Source: Eucommia ulmoides
Lineage: Eukaryota > Streptophyta > Magnoliopsida > Garryales > Eucommiaceae
Direction of reading: 5' to 3'
Assembly: GCA_016647705.1 (NCBI GenBank)
Contig: CM028335.1
Location: 20,686,905-20,750,904, forward strand
DNA length: 64,000 nt
Part shown: positions 22,756 through 35,604 of the stretch, piece after piece
Layout of the letters: every line of letters begins with the position of its first letter
How positions within the stretch are numbered: position 1 is the stretch's first letter
The notes under the pieces: generated by a model
The model's database searches: none
What the model saw: only the letters and a program-made list of their open reading frames with translations
What the model was told of the DNA's origin: nothing
Made by a program: the position numbers and the translations under genes

Positions 22756-23850
22756 GTTATATCACAAATAATAATTTGAAATTTCTATTTAGACCCAAAT
22801 CAAAATTTAAGAGCAGTAACAAAATGAAGAACAAAAATTGAGACTACCTAATCAAATAATTTTTGAAGGCTCCTCAATGAGTTAGCCATATACATTTTCC
22901 TTCTCTCCTTCTGAAAAATATTATCCTCTAGAGAGTAGTTGCATTGCCTACTATAATAAGAGAAAATATGTATAAACAAATCGAATTAAACAACTTGTTT
23001 AAGCCTACACATTTTAATCCAAATCTAATAGAAAACATGAGAAGACCTTATACACATTCCAAACCATAGTAACCAATAGCGCCATTACAACAACTTAAAC
23101 AACTAATTCAAATAGGTATTAAATCCATAGCATTTGGTCAAAAAATGTGTAGAAATATAATTAGCTTGAGCAAATGCAATTTTGATTATCCAAACATACA
23201 ACTATCAAAGTAAAACTAAAAGACATTAATTTCACAAAGATATAAACATGAATAGAAATATAAACCAAAACAAAAGCAAAACAATTCATTTCTCTTCATA
23301 TATTTCAAAATAATCCAAAAACATGAATAGAACCCCTATAGACATTAACAAAAAAAAATAAAAAAATAGAAGATAAATGCCTACAAATGAAAGTGAAATA
23401 TACCTGAATAAAAAGTACAGAACCACTGCACGTTTGAGTAAATATTGCACCAAGAATTGAAGGTGGCTCCTATTGAAGGTAAGCTTTGGAAAAAATTTAC
23501 CCTATTTCATTTCACAACACATAATATTGTTAAAAAAATTCATCTTATTTTATTTCATAACACAAAATTAAATATTGTTTACATCTGTCTTGGAACACAA
23601 AATTAAATATTTTATTTCATAAACAATCATTGTAAATGGAAACATTTTTAAACTTAGTAATTAGAGAAAAAACCAATTAAACATATCTAAATTTGAGGAT
23701 AGTGAAAAAAAAATTCTTTCCATCACGACAAAAATCGAGAGTTGGGTTACATGTTTGGTGCGGTTCGTCTCGGAAAGAACTAAGTTTCACCATGATCTGC
23801 TGCCGTCGGATCAAATCTTTAGGGTTAATCTGTTCGGAATTTAGATAAAC
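22301..23850. other. AT-rich spacer with a (TTA)n microsatellite
   Basis: No gene is visible. A (TTG)n(TTA)n tract lies at 22685-22757. At 22495-22620 repeated CGTGTCGTGTTCGTGTT-type sequence ends in TTAGCCCTAG, the look of a degraded dispersed repeat terminus. The rest is plain AT-rich DNA. Confidence 0.5.
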
Positions 23851-24110
23851 TGTAAGATCCTGATTTTTTTTTTTTATCGTATTTTAGAATAATTCAAAAT
23901 TTACAAGGGTAAATAGTGTAATTTATTATTTGATTTAAAATTTTAGGGGTTAATTCGCAATTTTAAAACCTTAAAATTTGAAATGGGACTTAAGCAACTT
24001 CAAACTTTTAATTGAAGGGAGGCTAATGTAATTTGGATATAATTAATATATATATATATATAAAAAAAAAATAAAAAAAAAAAGAGAAGAGAGAGTGTCA
24101 GTGGCGAACG

Positions 24111-24169
<59 letters not shown>

Positions 24170-25865
24170 GCGTGTAATCAAATAGAGCGACGGAGGACAC
24201 TTGGAAAATGCTATATATACATATATATACACTCATGCACACACACACGATAGGAAGGGGGGAGCAAAACAGAAAACTGAAGAGAGAGGAAACTCGCCGG
24301 TGACGAGAAATTCAAATCGGAAACTTACATGCAGCATGTGTGTGCGTCGGTTGTTCGTAGAGATAGTCGTGAGTATGTGTAGGTGGCCGGCGATCGCATA
24401 TAAGGGTAAGGTGTTACCGTTCGTCGATGGTGTGTTCTTCGGTGTTGGTTGGTGTGTGTCGCCGTTCGGTTCGGTGGCGTGGAAGTGTTGTTCGGCCTGC
24501 GATCATGTGAGTGAGTGTTGTGTGAGCCCTGTGTGTTGCTTCCCGTCGTCCGGTGCCGGCGTATGTGAGTGTATGTGTTCGTCGTCGGCGGAGGGTTAGA
24601 GAGAGAAAGAGGGAGATAGGTCGGAAAAGTGGTCGATCGCGGTGGTTTGGGGAGTGCCGTTCGCCGTTATCATTGATGGGTTGTGGGTGTGTGTTCCATT
24701 TGGGTTAAGTAGGCGATGGTGTGGGTGGCATGACGGCGCTGCTCGGCTGAGTAGAAACAGAGGCAGAAACAGAGGAAGGGGGAGCGTGGTGGGCCGCCGG
24801 TAGTGAGGGCCGGTGGAGGTGCCGGCGGATGAACCAGAAACACAGACGAAAAAAAAAATAGAAGAAGAAAAAGGGAAAGGAAGAGAAAATGGGGAGCCGT
24901 CGCCGGCGGTGCAGGCCGGCGGAAGAAAGAGGGAGGTTCGGTGAAGCCATCGGGGACCATAAAACGAAGAAGGAACAGGAAGAAAAGAAAAAAAAAAGAA
25001 AAAGAAAAAAAGGAAAAAGAAAATTAGGGAAATTCCACAAACCACCTCAACAGAAATTAAAAATTCAATTTTGCGACCGATGGAAAAGTCAAAAGAGGTA
25101 AAATTCCTATCACTTTTAATATATGAACTTAATTGTGTTTAAATTGTTTCGTGAGTGATTATAAAACTAATCTCTAGTACCGAAATGTCGAAGTGATGAT
25201 AATAAATATTGAGACCATTCGCATGAATGAATTTGATATCGTAAACGGTAACGGAACCATACTCGTTAAATAGTAATATAGAATTCGGTGAATAGGAAAT
25301 TACAAAAATTAGAGCCTGTATTTACTGGTTAGGTAATTTTTACGTAAAATATTAATTTAGGACTTGTCACGAATAGGTTCCCAATTTCCAGAGGATCAGT
25401 AGCAGAGAGTCGGTGGAACCTTTGGAAACGGATATTCAGGTGAGTGTACTGTCTTCTTACCAAACTATGTTTGTATATATATATATGATAGAAAATAGTT
25501 GTGTTTACATTAGATGCTTTAAAAATTTTGTGGATCAAGCAGGTTTTGGGTGAGTTGGTAAACGGGATTTTTGAAAGATTTCGATGGTTTCGAAACGAAG
25601 TTGAAAATGAATTTTTGTTGGATTTGGTGAAATCAGACGGTGTTTTTTTTAAAAGAAAATAGAAAACATCTGTTTTCTTAAAAATGCCGGGTTTTCTAAA
25701 AATAAAGGGTGAAAAAGTGGTTTTGATAAAATCAGACATTTTCTTTAAAAGGAAGTGTGAAATATGATTTTTAAATTTAAAAGTTGGTTTTGAGAAAAAG
25801 AGATAGACGTGGTGATTTGACGATGTTGAGTAGACGATATTTATTGAGTTGTGATTCGATGATGC
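23851..25865 (+). mobile_element. Probable Ty3/Gypsy LTR or 5' end, truncated by the Copia array
   Basis: The region starts TGTAAGATCC. It continues with an AT-rich stretch reading AATTTACAAGGGTAAAT, then a GC-rich CCGG-rich and purine-rich block (24240-24980), and then an AT-rich part containing AGTCGGTGGAACC and a GTGAGTG donor-like site. Plant Gypsy LTRs often have this TGTAAGA start with a GC-rich R/U5 leader. Homology with the adjoining Copia internal sequence starts abruptly at about 25866, so the right end is cut. No second LTR or coding region is present. An alternative is a degraded gene 5' region; the GC-rich open frames here show no recognisable domain. Confidence 0.4.
24112..24171. 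repeat. (AT)n(AC)n compound microsatellite
   Basis: The AT run (24114-24153) passes directly into an AC run (24154-24168), inside the proposed Gypsy LTR. Confidence 0.85.
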
Positions 25866-27717
25866 TATTGGTTATTCATATTACCTGCATCATCATCATT
25901 CAAAACCATTCTCTACATAAATGGATCAGGCTCTTCAAATACAACATGCATAGACTCTTTAACTATTAACGTACGTTTATTATAATCTCTATAAGCTTTA
26001 CTATTAGTAGCATATACAAGAAAAATACCATAGTCAAATTTCACATCAAATTTACCTAGATTATACTTATCATTCAAAATGAATCATTTACAACCAAAAT
26101 TTATAAAATAAAAGGATATAAAAAAAATAATATATATACTTGTCTCTGCTTCAGAAACATGATTCTCATTTTGTATTGTTCTTTTCTCCTCCTGAAGCAC
26201 TTTTGCTCTTTCTTTCCACAACACTATTGTTGTGGCGCTCTTCGACATATTCTCCATCACACACATGACTATTATCTTTAGGTGTAAAAGATGCGATTTC
26301 AACGTTAATGTCTTGTCACATGCTAAGAACACTCTTTTCCTCGGAACGATTTCTCCTTGCATATAGATGTTTTTAGAATAACATGCAAGAAGCACCTTAA
26401 AATGTTCCTAGATGGAACCCAATCTATGTGAGTCCAATTTGGTTAGTCGAATCCTCCTTTCTTCCTTTGGGAACCCATACCAGCTCACATTTAGATCTCT
26501 TTAAAAAAATATTTACTAGAGATATTTTCCACAACATTACAGTTAAAACATTTCACAACTTTCTTAGTTTCAGAAAATAATTTTTTAAATCTCTTTTTCT
26601 TGACATTTTTCCGAAAACCAAGATCGGATTTGTCGAAAACACCTTTAGAGTTTCCCAACAGCATTTTGAAATTATTTTCATCATTTATAAACTTGAAAAA
26701 ATAGAATCTAAATCCATAACTTTGGACCTCAACTCATTGTTTTCCTTTTCTAAATCACACGAAGCCGTTTTAGAAATTTATTTTTTAAGATCGGTGTTTT
26801 CGGCCTCAAAACTTTCAATGCCTTTGTTTAATGTAATCACTGTACTTTTTAGGGCATCAAATCGAGAACATTGATTCTTATACTCATGCCATAATTATTG
26901 GAAGATACAAAATAATTTATCAAAATCCGGAGGACAAAAATTAGAGCATTTAGTTACCTCAACCTTTTTAGCAATAAGAGCAAATGTTGGAGTTATCTCA
27001 TTATCACTTAATGACTCAGAATTGCTGGAATCTGTATCATCGCGTAGCTATCTCATGGGTCAATAAATCATCGATAAAATCATCGGTTTTGGCCTCTTTG
27101 ATTTCATTCAATTTTGATTCCCAGATCTTGGGTAATGATATCAAGATCTTTTGAATTTTCCGCTCCATGGAGTAAGGCTTTCCAAGCTTAGAAGATTGTC
27201 GCATATGTTAGTGAACCTTACGGACATTTTCAAGATGTTTTCTACATCACTCATTCAAAACAATTCGAATTGGTGAATGTAGACATTAATTATGGATAAC
27301 TTCACTTGATTAGTTCCTTCATATATGTCTTTCAATTCATCCCACATTTCTTTTGTAGAAACAGAACCCGAAAATTTGTTGTACTCGTTTGCTTCTAAAG
27401 AAGAAAGCAAAATGTTAAAAGCCTGAGAGTTAATAGATAATTTCCTTTTATCAAAGGAACTGAGTTGCTCATTTCCCTTAGCTACTCCATTTTCTATGGG
27501 AATGTATGGATCATCTTCAATAATCATCCATGCCTCGTAGTTAGTTGCCTACAAAAATGAAATTATTTTGTTCTTCCAAAAGGCATAATTACTACCTGTA
27601 AACAATGGTGGACCGTGTATAGAAATCCCCTCACCTAGTGTGCCTATCAGGTGCGCCATATGATCTTTAATAGCTAGTGTTTTAAGCTAATCAAGCTAAA
27701 CTAGCTTTGGTACCAAT
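25866..27717 (-). mobile_element. Copia internal region, truncated copy of a tandem array
   Basis: This segment is colinear with 33648-35604 throughout, from the integrase C-terminal region to gag and primer site. It lies directly to the left of an LTR (27718-31581) that also serves as the left LTR of the complete neighbour. On the minus strand the LTR therefore precedes gag, as it should for a 5' LTR. The left side breaks inside integrase. The primer site beside the LTR reads TTGGTACCAAAGC on the minus strand, close to the initiator-Met complement TGGTATCAGAGC. Confidence 0.75.
27255..27690 (-). pseudogene. gag: Copia gag remnant, left copy
   Basis: The minus-strand frame keeps MIIEDDPYIPIENGVAKGNE, QAFNILLSSLEANEYNKFSG and STKEMWDELKDIYEGTNQV. 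This is the N-terminal gag region (UBN2/DUF4219 type) of plant Copia elements of the large SIRE-like kind. The upstream part, with the start near 27658, is separated by a stop at about 27530. It is parallel to the copy at 35115-35546, which is open through the same site. Confidence 0.8.
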
Positions 27718-29235
27718 TGTTGGCCCAGTGAGCTACCCAAGAGAAAGAGTGAATTGGGTATATATAAAAATTTAAACAAATTTAATTCTTTTCAACACTT
27801 AATAAATCAAATGATCAATTTATCTTAAATCAATTATAATCTTAGTTACGCAGCGGATAAGTTTATTTAATAAAAGTTCACACCCAAACAAAATGTAAAC
27901 AAATTAAACAATGCAGCACACCAAGATATATCCTAGTTCAACAAGCTAACATTGCCTAATCCAGTCCCCCGAGCTCCACGGACATTCATACCCTCTAAAT
28001 CCCTGATTCCTTTAATGGTTGAAACCAAACCTTCACAATGATTATTTTCACACGCTAAGAATCGACCTTTACAATTTCCTTTTCCCAAGCTGAGGAAGAT
28101 CCTTATCTTTTTGTAGGTTAAAGACTAACCTAATTTTATTATAGGGAGAATCACAACCTAATCCTTTTAACAGGCTAAGATTCAAACCTCATAAACTCTC
28201 CAAGTATCATTTTCACCGATAAGGATGAAATCATTATAAATCACTCACAACTAATTCTATTCAGGGAGAATTAACACCTAATTCTTTTCAAAGGAAAAGA
28301 ATAACCTAACATTTTTATACTCTAGGCAAAGATCAAACCTCAATAACTTTCATGAAAAATATTGAAACCCTAACAATCCTGACTAGATACAGCTCAACCG
28401 TATATAATCCGCATAAAACTCCCCAATTAGAAACATAATGAGTTTCTTCTCACTCAGAGCTTCTACCACCTCAAAACAATTAAACTCGATTAATGTCCCA
28501 AAATTTACTAGTGATAGAATTTAAGTGAGGAATTCAATATCTGATTATATCAAGTGTGGGTAACATAAAATTAAACATGTAATCAGATAATCACAAAATT
28601 ATTTTTTAAAAAAGATTTTTACGCTTTTTAAGTTTGAAAATCCAAGCAATCAATAATAATATGAAATCAAATATAAGAACTCTTAAATTGGAAAGTTCTC
28701 ACCAGAAAAAAAAAACATAAATAATCTAATCAAAATTGTAAGACAACACAGATCGGTGATGCAAACTCAATAGCACTTTAAGCCAAGAACTTTTTCACAC
28801 AATAATCTCATGAATAATCTCTCGAATAAATCTTAGAATAATATCTCTTAGAAAAGATTAGGAACTTGATAGTTAATGATGGTGTGATGTATTAGATCTT
28901 AAAATTCGTAGGTCTATTTAAGTTGATTTGAAACATGCCCTCTAACGATTAGTTTCCTCAAGATAGACTTCTAAAAGGAACCTATAGACCGCGAATATCA
29001 TAACCATTCAATCCTGGTATAATTCACTCAACTATTGCTTTTACAATTCTCAATTAGGTCCTCAAATTATTTCTCGTTTACTAATAGAATAAATAAGAAG
29101 TATTTAATGAACCAAATTGAAAACCATTGTAATTATATGTACCATATCTATAGAGATATCAAAATAGATGTGTTATATCTTAAATATATTTAAATTTCTA
29201 AAATATCTCAATCAGATATGCCAAAAACGGCTAAT

Positions 29236-30731
29236 TGTACGCTGAGGTTTTTATGCTCACGTTTGACTCACTCGCAAGTGCACGAGGTCAAGTTTTAGAA
29301 TAGTGGATCTTTAAGATCGGGTATCGCTCCACTGGGAAACGTATTTGAATAATTGAATACTGTAATTGACATAGTGTTATATTATCTCGACTTTTCAAGA
29401 ATTGTTTGAAATTTAATTACAACTAAGTTAAACTAATACTATTTGGTTAGTTCTAATTACATGGATTACCTAGGAATTGATTTCATTCACTTAATACATG
29501 TTTGACTTCGTTTAGTTAACAATAACGGTGTTTATCCTATCCAACAATCTCTGTATCTTAAACTCATTCACTCTCTCTTTCAATTGTTTAGTGAATGAAT
29601 ATGTGACTTCGCATTAATGCCAAAATCCCCCTCGAACGTCTTTTTGAACACATAGTCACATGAGTCTTGAGCCAACGTCATGGATTGTAAACTTTCTAAC
29701 GCCATCCCGGGTCGTTAGAACGTCGCGATGTGTTTAACCCTAGTCCAAATCTGAGGTTACCTCTCCCGAGTGTAAAAAATCCCGTATTCTGAAAACTAAC
29801 CCTAATATATTGACAAGCATATTAAAATTGTAATAAAATGGTAAACACAATCGGATTTAGACAAATAACCATTAAGGTAACATATATTCAACCAAACGAG
29901 TATTTACATGAATTACAACAACTCCTAGATAATATCTATCTAATCTGCATTATCTTAGCCATATAACTATTAAAAGAAAAGGGATTCAACATCATTAGAT
30001 ATGGAAAAGTAATTACAAAGATAAAAACAAAGGAAGAACGATCAAATCTGAGAGTGGAATAGCCCACAGTCGCCAAGGATTGGTCTGCAAATACTTCGTC
30101 TTCTCAAATGATGAACCTTCTCTTTGAGCTCTCAAGAATGGCTAAAAGATCACTTCTCAAGTGTGGGAACGTTCTTTACAATTGTGGGAACAAAATCCTT
30201 AAGTACAAGGGTTGAAAAGATCTAGAAAATATATTTTTTCTGTTGTAGAGTGACCTTCGCGATGGTGAGGATCACCGTTGCAGCGGTGGGTATGTCGGCA
30301 AGCTCACTATTGCAGCGGTAAATTTGACCGCTATGGCGGTGAGCTAAAATCTGAACTCACTGGACTTTCACCACTATGGCGGTATATTTGACCGCTGCGG
30401 CAATGGGTCTTCACAATTTTCCCTGCATCTCCACCGCCATAGTGGGGATTTGACCGCTGCAACGGTGGGACTTGTGATCAATTAGCCTTCTCTGCATTCT
30501 CACCGCCACGGCGGTAGATTTGACCGTTGCGGTGGTGGCTTTCTATCTTGAACACTTGTATTTTTCATCGTTTCTTCGTTTTTTTCTCACCGTTTTTGCT
30601 CGTTTATTGTTCATTCACGTTCCTACACTTGATTTACATAAAAACACACTAAAACACAATTAAATATTACTAATTTACTCAAAAACTACCGAATTTGGCT
30701 TAGAAGTAGATAGGTATATTTCAACCTATCA
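29236..30731. mobile_element. Solo LTR (1.5 kb) of a second family, nested
   Basis: The sequence runs TGTACGCTGAGG ... AACCTATCA. It sits inside the Copia LTR and is flanked by CTAAT (29231-29235) and CTAGT (30732-30736), a 5-bp target duplication with one mismatch. The homologous Copia LTR at about 36970 is uninterrupted at this point. The same LTR family forms the fused pair at 45823-48816 and fragments at 38490 and 41440. Shared landmarks are CGCAAGTGCACGAGGTCAAG near one end and CCCCCTCGAACG internally. No internal region is present. It contains a palindrome array (30250-30545). Confidence 0.8.
30250..30545. repeat. Array of near-palindromes ACCGC-N4-GCGGT
   Basis: About nine copies of a 14-bp near-palindrome, such as ACCGCTATGGCGGT (30330) and ACCGCCACGGCGGT (30502), lie within 300 bp of the solo LTR. 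Several come in pairs joined by a short A/T-rich spacer (AAATTTG, TATATTTG, GGATTTG, AGATTTG). Confidence 0.85.
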
Positions 30732-30779
30732 CTAGTAACAGCTAGTATTTAATCAGATTATTAAAATCCTCGAAATCTA

Positions 30780-31100
30780 AACTAGACAATCGGTTGACCG
30801 AACACAAGCCCATCGGTTGATCAATTGATTCAGCATGTAAGCTAGGCCAGCCCTTAAAGGACAATTGGTTAACCGACCCATCAATGGTTGGTTGATTAAT
30901 CTATTCAGATTAAATTTCCAAGCCAAAATCTAGCCCTATTCGGTTGATCGATCCCGTCACGATCGATTGACCGTTCAATTCATAGAGTTTCACTTGGCAA
31001 TTCGGTTGACCGATCTCTCCTGGTCGGCTAATTGATCAATTCAGAGAGTTCTCATTTTCCAGCCTATGCCACTCGGTTGACCGAACCCCTTCTGGTCAGT
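30780..31100. repeat. Array of TCGGTTGACCGA near-palindromes, left LTR
   Basis: Eight or more copies or variants of CGGTTGACCGA lie in about 320 bp of the Copia LTR. The matching array of the other LTR is at 37020-37375. Confidence 0.85.
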
Positions 31101-31949
31101 TGACCAAATACTGCTGGAACATCCTCTTTTCAACTTATTTTAACTCCAAACTTCAACGTTTAATCTCGTTAACGAATTTCTTTTCTCGGTTAACATAATT
31201 AACACTAATATTTAATTTTAAACATTAATCTCAATTAGGTTAACTTTCATTTTTCAATTTCTCATCGAAGCAAATAATTAAACACTAATTAGGATCTTAA
31301 TTTCATCAAATTACATACACATAAATGTAACTTATTATTCAGTGTCGTGTGTATTCCTAATTCGGGATACGTTAAGGGTAAAAGAGTGTTTGAGTTGTTT
31401 TCACCTAATTTCTTCGGAATCTTCAACACTCTCCATTTCTTCAACATTTGTCTTTGTGTTCTTGATAATTAGTTCATGATCTAATCTTTAATGGAACTTA
31501 TTATACTGAAACAATCAACAAATACATTAGTTCCACAAAAATATCAACTCTTAATTGTCCATCAATACCTCGGCGTCAACAATCTTCCCTTTTTTGATGA
31601 TGACAATTAACTTTTATGTTTTCATCAAAAATAAAAAAATGTAAGCTAGGACGGGTATTTAACTTATTGAAGCACAATCATAAAGATCATTCAAATAACT
31701 CATTAGATATTTAATAGAACACAATTTGATCAATTCAACGACAAAGATATTCAATAAAGCATAATATGATCAATTCACCATAGTTCTATATTTTATCGAT
31801 GCAATGCTTAGGCGAACAAAGTTTAAAGCTCAATAATGAAATTCCATTTATATTTCCCCCTTTGCCAATCAATTCAATTCAATAAATATCAAATATATTC
31901 TACCCATTTGTCATCTCAAAAAGTGGGGAAGGGGAATAAAAAACATTAC

Positions 31950-33833
31950 TCTAGGCAAACTTATTATGCCTAGCCATACCTAAACCTCAAATAATTTTCA
32001 TAAACTGATCTTCCGCTAAAGGTTTGGTAAATATATCGGCAAGCTGATAAGAGGTATCAATTTATTCAATAGTAACATCCATTTTCTGAATATGATCACG
32101 AATAAAATAATGTCTAATCTCAATGTGCTTAGTTTATGAGTACTGTGTAGGATTCTTACTTAAATATATAGCACTTTTATTGTCACAATAAATAGGCACT
32201 TCCTCCATACACACTCCAAAATCATTCATTTATTACTTAATATATAAAATTTGAGCACAATAATTGCCAGTTTCCATATACTTAGCCACAGTAGTAGATA
32301 AGGCTATGGAATTCCGTTTCTTGCTAAACCAAGAAGCTAAGACATGTCCTAAAAAGTAACATGTCTCGCTTGTGCTTTTACCCTCCACTTTGCATCCAGC
32401 AAAATCAGCGTCAGAGTAACTAATTAGCTTGAAGTCACTCTATTTAGGATACCATAATTCTAGGTCAGTCGTCCCTTTCAAATATCGAAAGATTCGTTTA
32501 ACCGTGGTTAAATGCGATTCTTTAAGACAAGACTGAAATCTAGCACACAAGCAAACACTAAACATATTATCAGGTCTACTAGTAGTAAGATACAACAAGA
32601 TGCCAATCATACCTCGATACAATTTCTTATTTACGTTTTTGCCTGTATCGTCTAAGTCTATTTTGTAGCTATTGCCATGTGAGTATTGTATTCTTTAGCC
32701 CAATCCAAGCCATACATTTTGTGTAACTCTTTGGTTTATTTGGCTTGGTTTATAAAGATCTCTTCTTTGTTTTACTTGATTTGCAACCAAAGGAAGAAAG
32801 TCAACCCTCCCATCATACTCATTATAAATTCGACCTACATTATCTTGGCAAACTCTTGGCAAAAATCGTCATTAGTAGATCTAAAAACAATATCATCAAC
32901 TTAAATTTGTACTAATAGGATATCAAAATCAATTTTCTTGATAAATAATGTTATGTCACTAATACCCCTTCGAAAACCATTTTCACTGAAATAACGCCTA
33001 AGTTTCTCATACCAAGCTTGCAGAGCTTGTTTGAGCCCATACAAATCCTTTCAAAGTTTAAACACGTGATCGGGAAGTTTATCACTCTCAAATCCCGAAG
33101 GTTCAACATAAACTTCTTCTTCTAGAAAGCTATTCAAGACTGCACTCTTTACATCCATTTGATATAATTTAAAATTACGCAAACATGCAAATGCGAGTAA
33201 CATTCTAATAGCCTCTAATCTAGCCCAGGTACATAAGTCTCATCATAATCAATTCTCTTTTCTTGATCATAGCCTTGTGCAACTAATCTTGCTTTATTTC
33301 TAATTACCATGCCAGTTTCATCATTTTTATTACAAAAAACCCATTTAGTACTAATCACATGATGAAAGTCCGGTCTAGGAACTAGAGACCGCACTTTATT
33401 ATGTTCAAATTTAACAAATTCTTCTTGCATCGCAGAGATCCAATATCTCTTTCACATTCTTAGGCTCAATTTGAGTTAGAAAAGAAAGATTTATAATATC
33501 TCTAAAGGAGGAATGTGTACTTACACCTCTTTCAAAATTACCATTGATTTCTTGTTCCACATCTATCTTTATAGCTTGCGGTAACGTAAAATCCTCTTCC
33601 ATAGGCTTCTCTTTTTGATGTTCCTTTGTTTTACCATCACCTCAGTTTTGGCTATTCATATTACCTGCATCATCATCATCATCCAAAATCTTTCCCGACA
33701 TAAATGGATCGGACTCTTCAAATACAACATGCATAGATTCTTCAACTACTAACTTACGTTTATTATAAACTCTATAAATTTTACTTTTAGTAGTATATAC
33801 AAAAAAAAATACCATAGTCAGATTTAGCATCAA
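31950..33833 (-). pseudogene. pol: Copia integrase C-terminus, reverse transcriptase and RNase H remnants
   Basis: Pieces in order on the minus strand are: YRVYNKRKLVVEESMHVVFE with an acidic tail (integrase C-terminal region, 33833); MQEEFVKFEHNKV, TKWVFCNKNDETG and RNKARLVAQGY (RT start, 33430); LYGLKQALQAWYEKL (about 33000); QI-stop-VDDIVF (32901); and YRGMIGILLYLTTSRPDNMF with VKRIFRYLKGT (32622). The stop codon at 32901-32903 replaces the Tyr of the YVDD catalytic box. This is the SIRE-like sequence type. It is clearly non-functional. Confidence 0.82.
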
Positions 33834-33909
33834 ATTTACCTAGATTATACTTTTCATTCAAAATAAAACATTTACAACCAAAATTTATAAGATAAAAGGA
33901 TATAAAGAA

Positions 33910-33943
<34 letters not shown>

Positions 33944-34689
33944 CTTTGCTTCAAAAAATTGATTCTCATTCTGTATTGTTTTGTTCTCCTGCTGAAGCAC
34001 TTTTGTTTTTTCTTTCCACAATACCATTGTTGTGGCGCTCTTGGGAATATTCTTTATCACACACATGACTATCATCTTTAGGTGTAAAATACGTGATTTC
34101 AATGTTAATATCTTGTCGCATGCTAAGAACAACCTTTTCCTAAGATTGATTTGTACTTTTACATAGATATTTCTAGAATAACCTACAAGAAGCACTTCAA
34201 AAAATTCCTAGGTGGTACCCAATCTACATGGGTCCAATTTTTATAGTCGAATTCTCCTTTGTTCCTTTAGGAATCCATACCTGCTCACATTTAGATCTCT
34301 TTAAAAAAATCATTCACTAGAGGTATGCTGCACAATATTACAGTTAAAACATTTCACAACTTTTTTAGTTTCAGAAAAGAATTTTTCAAATTTCTTTTGC
34401 TTGACATTTTTCTGAAAATCAAGACCGGCTTTGTTGAAAACACATTTAGAGTTTCCCAAAAGCATTTTGAAATTATTTTCACAATTTATAAACTAGAAAA
34501 CAATAGAATCTAAATCCATCACTTTGGACATCAACTCATTGTTTTGCTTTTCTAAATCACACGAAGCCTTTTTCGAAATTGATATTTAAGATCGGTGTTT
34601 TCGGCCTCAAAACTTTCAATGCGTTTATTTAATGTAATCACTGTATTTTGTAAGACATCAAATTGTGAACATTAATTCTTATAATCGTG

Positions 34690-35546
34690 TCATAATTCTT
34701 GAATGATACAAAACAATTCATCAAAATCCAAAGGACAAGAACTAGAGCATTTAATTACCTCAACCACTTTAGCAATAAGAGCAAATGTTAGAGTTACCTC
34801 ATTATCAATTAATAATTCAAAATTGCTGGAATCCGTATCATCCCATATTTCTTTTGCAGATCTGTCTTTCATTTTTTGTTTTCTTTTTTTATCCAACCTC
34901 ATACTATCGCATAGCTATCTTGTGGGTCAATAAATCACCGATGAGTTCATCGGTAGTGAGTTTGTTAAGATCTTTGACCTTCTTGATTACATTCTATTTT
35001 TTATTCCCAGATCTTAGGTAACGATATCAAGATCTTTTGTATTTTTCACTTCATGTAGCACGACTTTCCAAGCTGATCAAGATTGTCGCATATGTTAGTG
35101 TACCTTATAGACATTTACGAGTTGTTTTCTGCATTACTCATTTTGAACACTTTGAATTGGTGAATGTAGACATTGATTATGAATAGATTTACTTGATTAG
35201 TTCCCTTGTATATGTCTTTCAATGTATCCCATGTTTCTTTTGCAGAAACACAACTTGAAACTTTGTTGTACTCGTTTGCATCTAAAGAAAAAAGCAAAAT
35301 GTTAATAGCTTGAGAGTTAATAGATGATTTCCTTTTATCAAAGGAAATCAGTTGCTCCTTTCTCTTAGCTACTCGATTTTCTATGGGAATGTATAGACCA
35401 TCTTCAATAACCATCCATGCCTCATAGTTAGTTGCCTGCAAAAGTCCAATTATTCTGTTCTTACAAAAGGCATAATTACTACTTGTAAATAGCGGTGGAT
35501 GGTGCATAGAAAGCTCCTCACCTAGTGTGTCGATTGGGTGCGCCAT
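34690..35546 (-). pseudogene. gag: Copia gag remnant, right copy
   Basis: A 143-residue open frame starts MAHPIDTLGEELSMHHPPLF at 35546 and contains NYEAWMVIEDG, QAINILLFSLDANEYNKVSS, SAKETWDTLKDIYKGTNQV and ending FKMSNAENNS. This is the N-terminal half of a plant Copia gag. The start is well placed, just downstream of the primer site. The C-terminal part, about 34902-34690 in another frame, has the acidic Ser/Asp stretch usual before the zinc knuckle, but no knuckle follows. Confidence 0.82.
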
Positions 35547-35604
35547 GTGATCTTTATTAGCTAGTGTTTTAAGCTAAACGAGTTAAACCAGCTCTAGAAC
35601 CAAT

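Larger units (their letters stand above)
27718..31581 (-). repeat. Shared LTR of the Copia tandem array, enlarged by a nested LTR
   Basis: Begins TGTTGGCCCAGTGAGC and ends GTCAACA. Once the insertion 29236-30731 is removed, it is about 2.37 kb and colinear with the LTR at 35605-37825. On the minus strand it is preceded by a polypurine tract (AAAAAAGGGAAGAT, next to 31581) belonging to the right-hand element, so it is that element's 3' LTR. It is also the 5' LTR of the truncated left element. It carries the TCGGTTGACCGA array at 30780-31100. Confidence 0.85.
31582..35604 (-). mobile_element. Internal region of the complete SIRE-like Copia copy, deletion derivative
   Basis: Lies between the LTRs 27718-31581 and 35605-37825. 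On the minus strand the order is primer site (TTGGTTCTAGAGC), gag (35546-34690), integrase C-terminus (33833-33642), RT (33430-32880) and RNase H (32622-31950), then polypurine tract. The gag zinc knuckle, protease and integrase core are missing, so about 4 kb remain where this Copia type usually has more. All parts carry stops or shifts. Mobility would need enzymes from elsewhere, and even these remnants are not intact. Confidence 0.8.

Noticed and set aside
24201..25101. Open frames of 70-149 residues in the GC-rich island.
   Set aside because: Overlapping frames on both strands with no domain; open because of composition. Best explained as LTR leader or noncoding.
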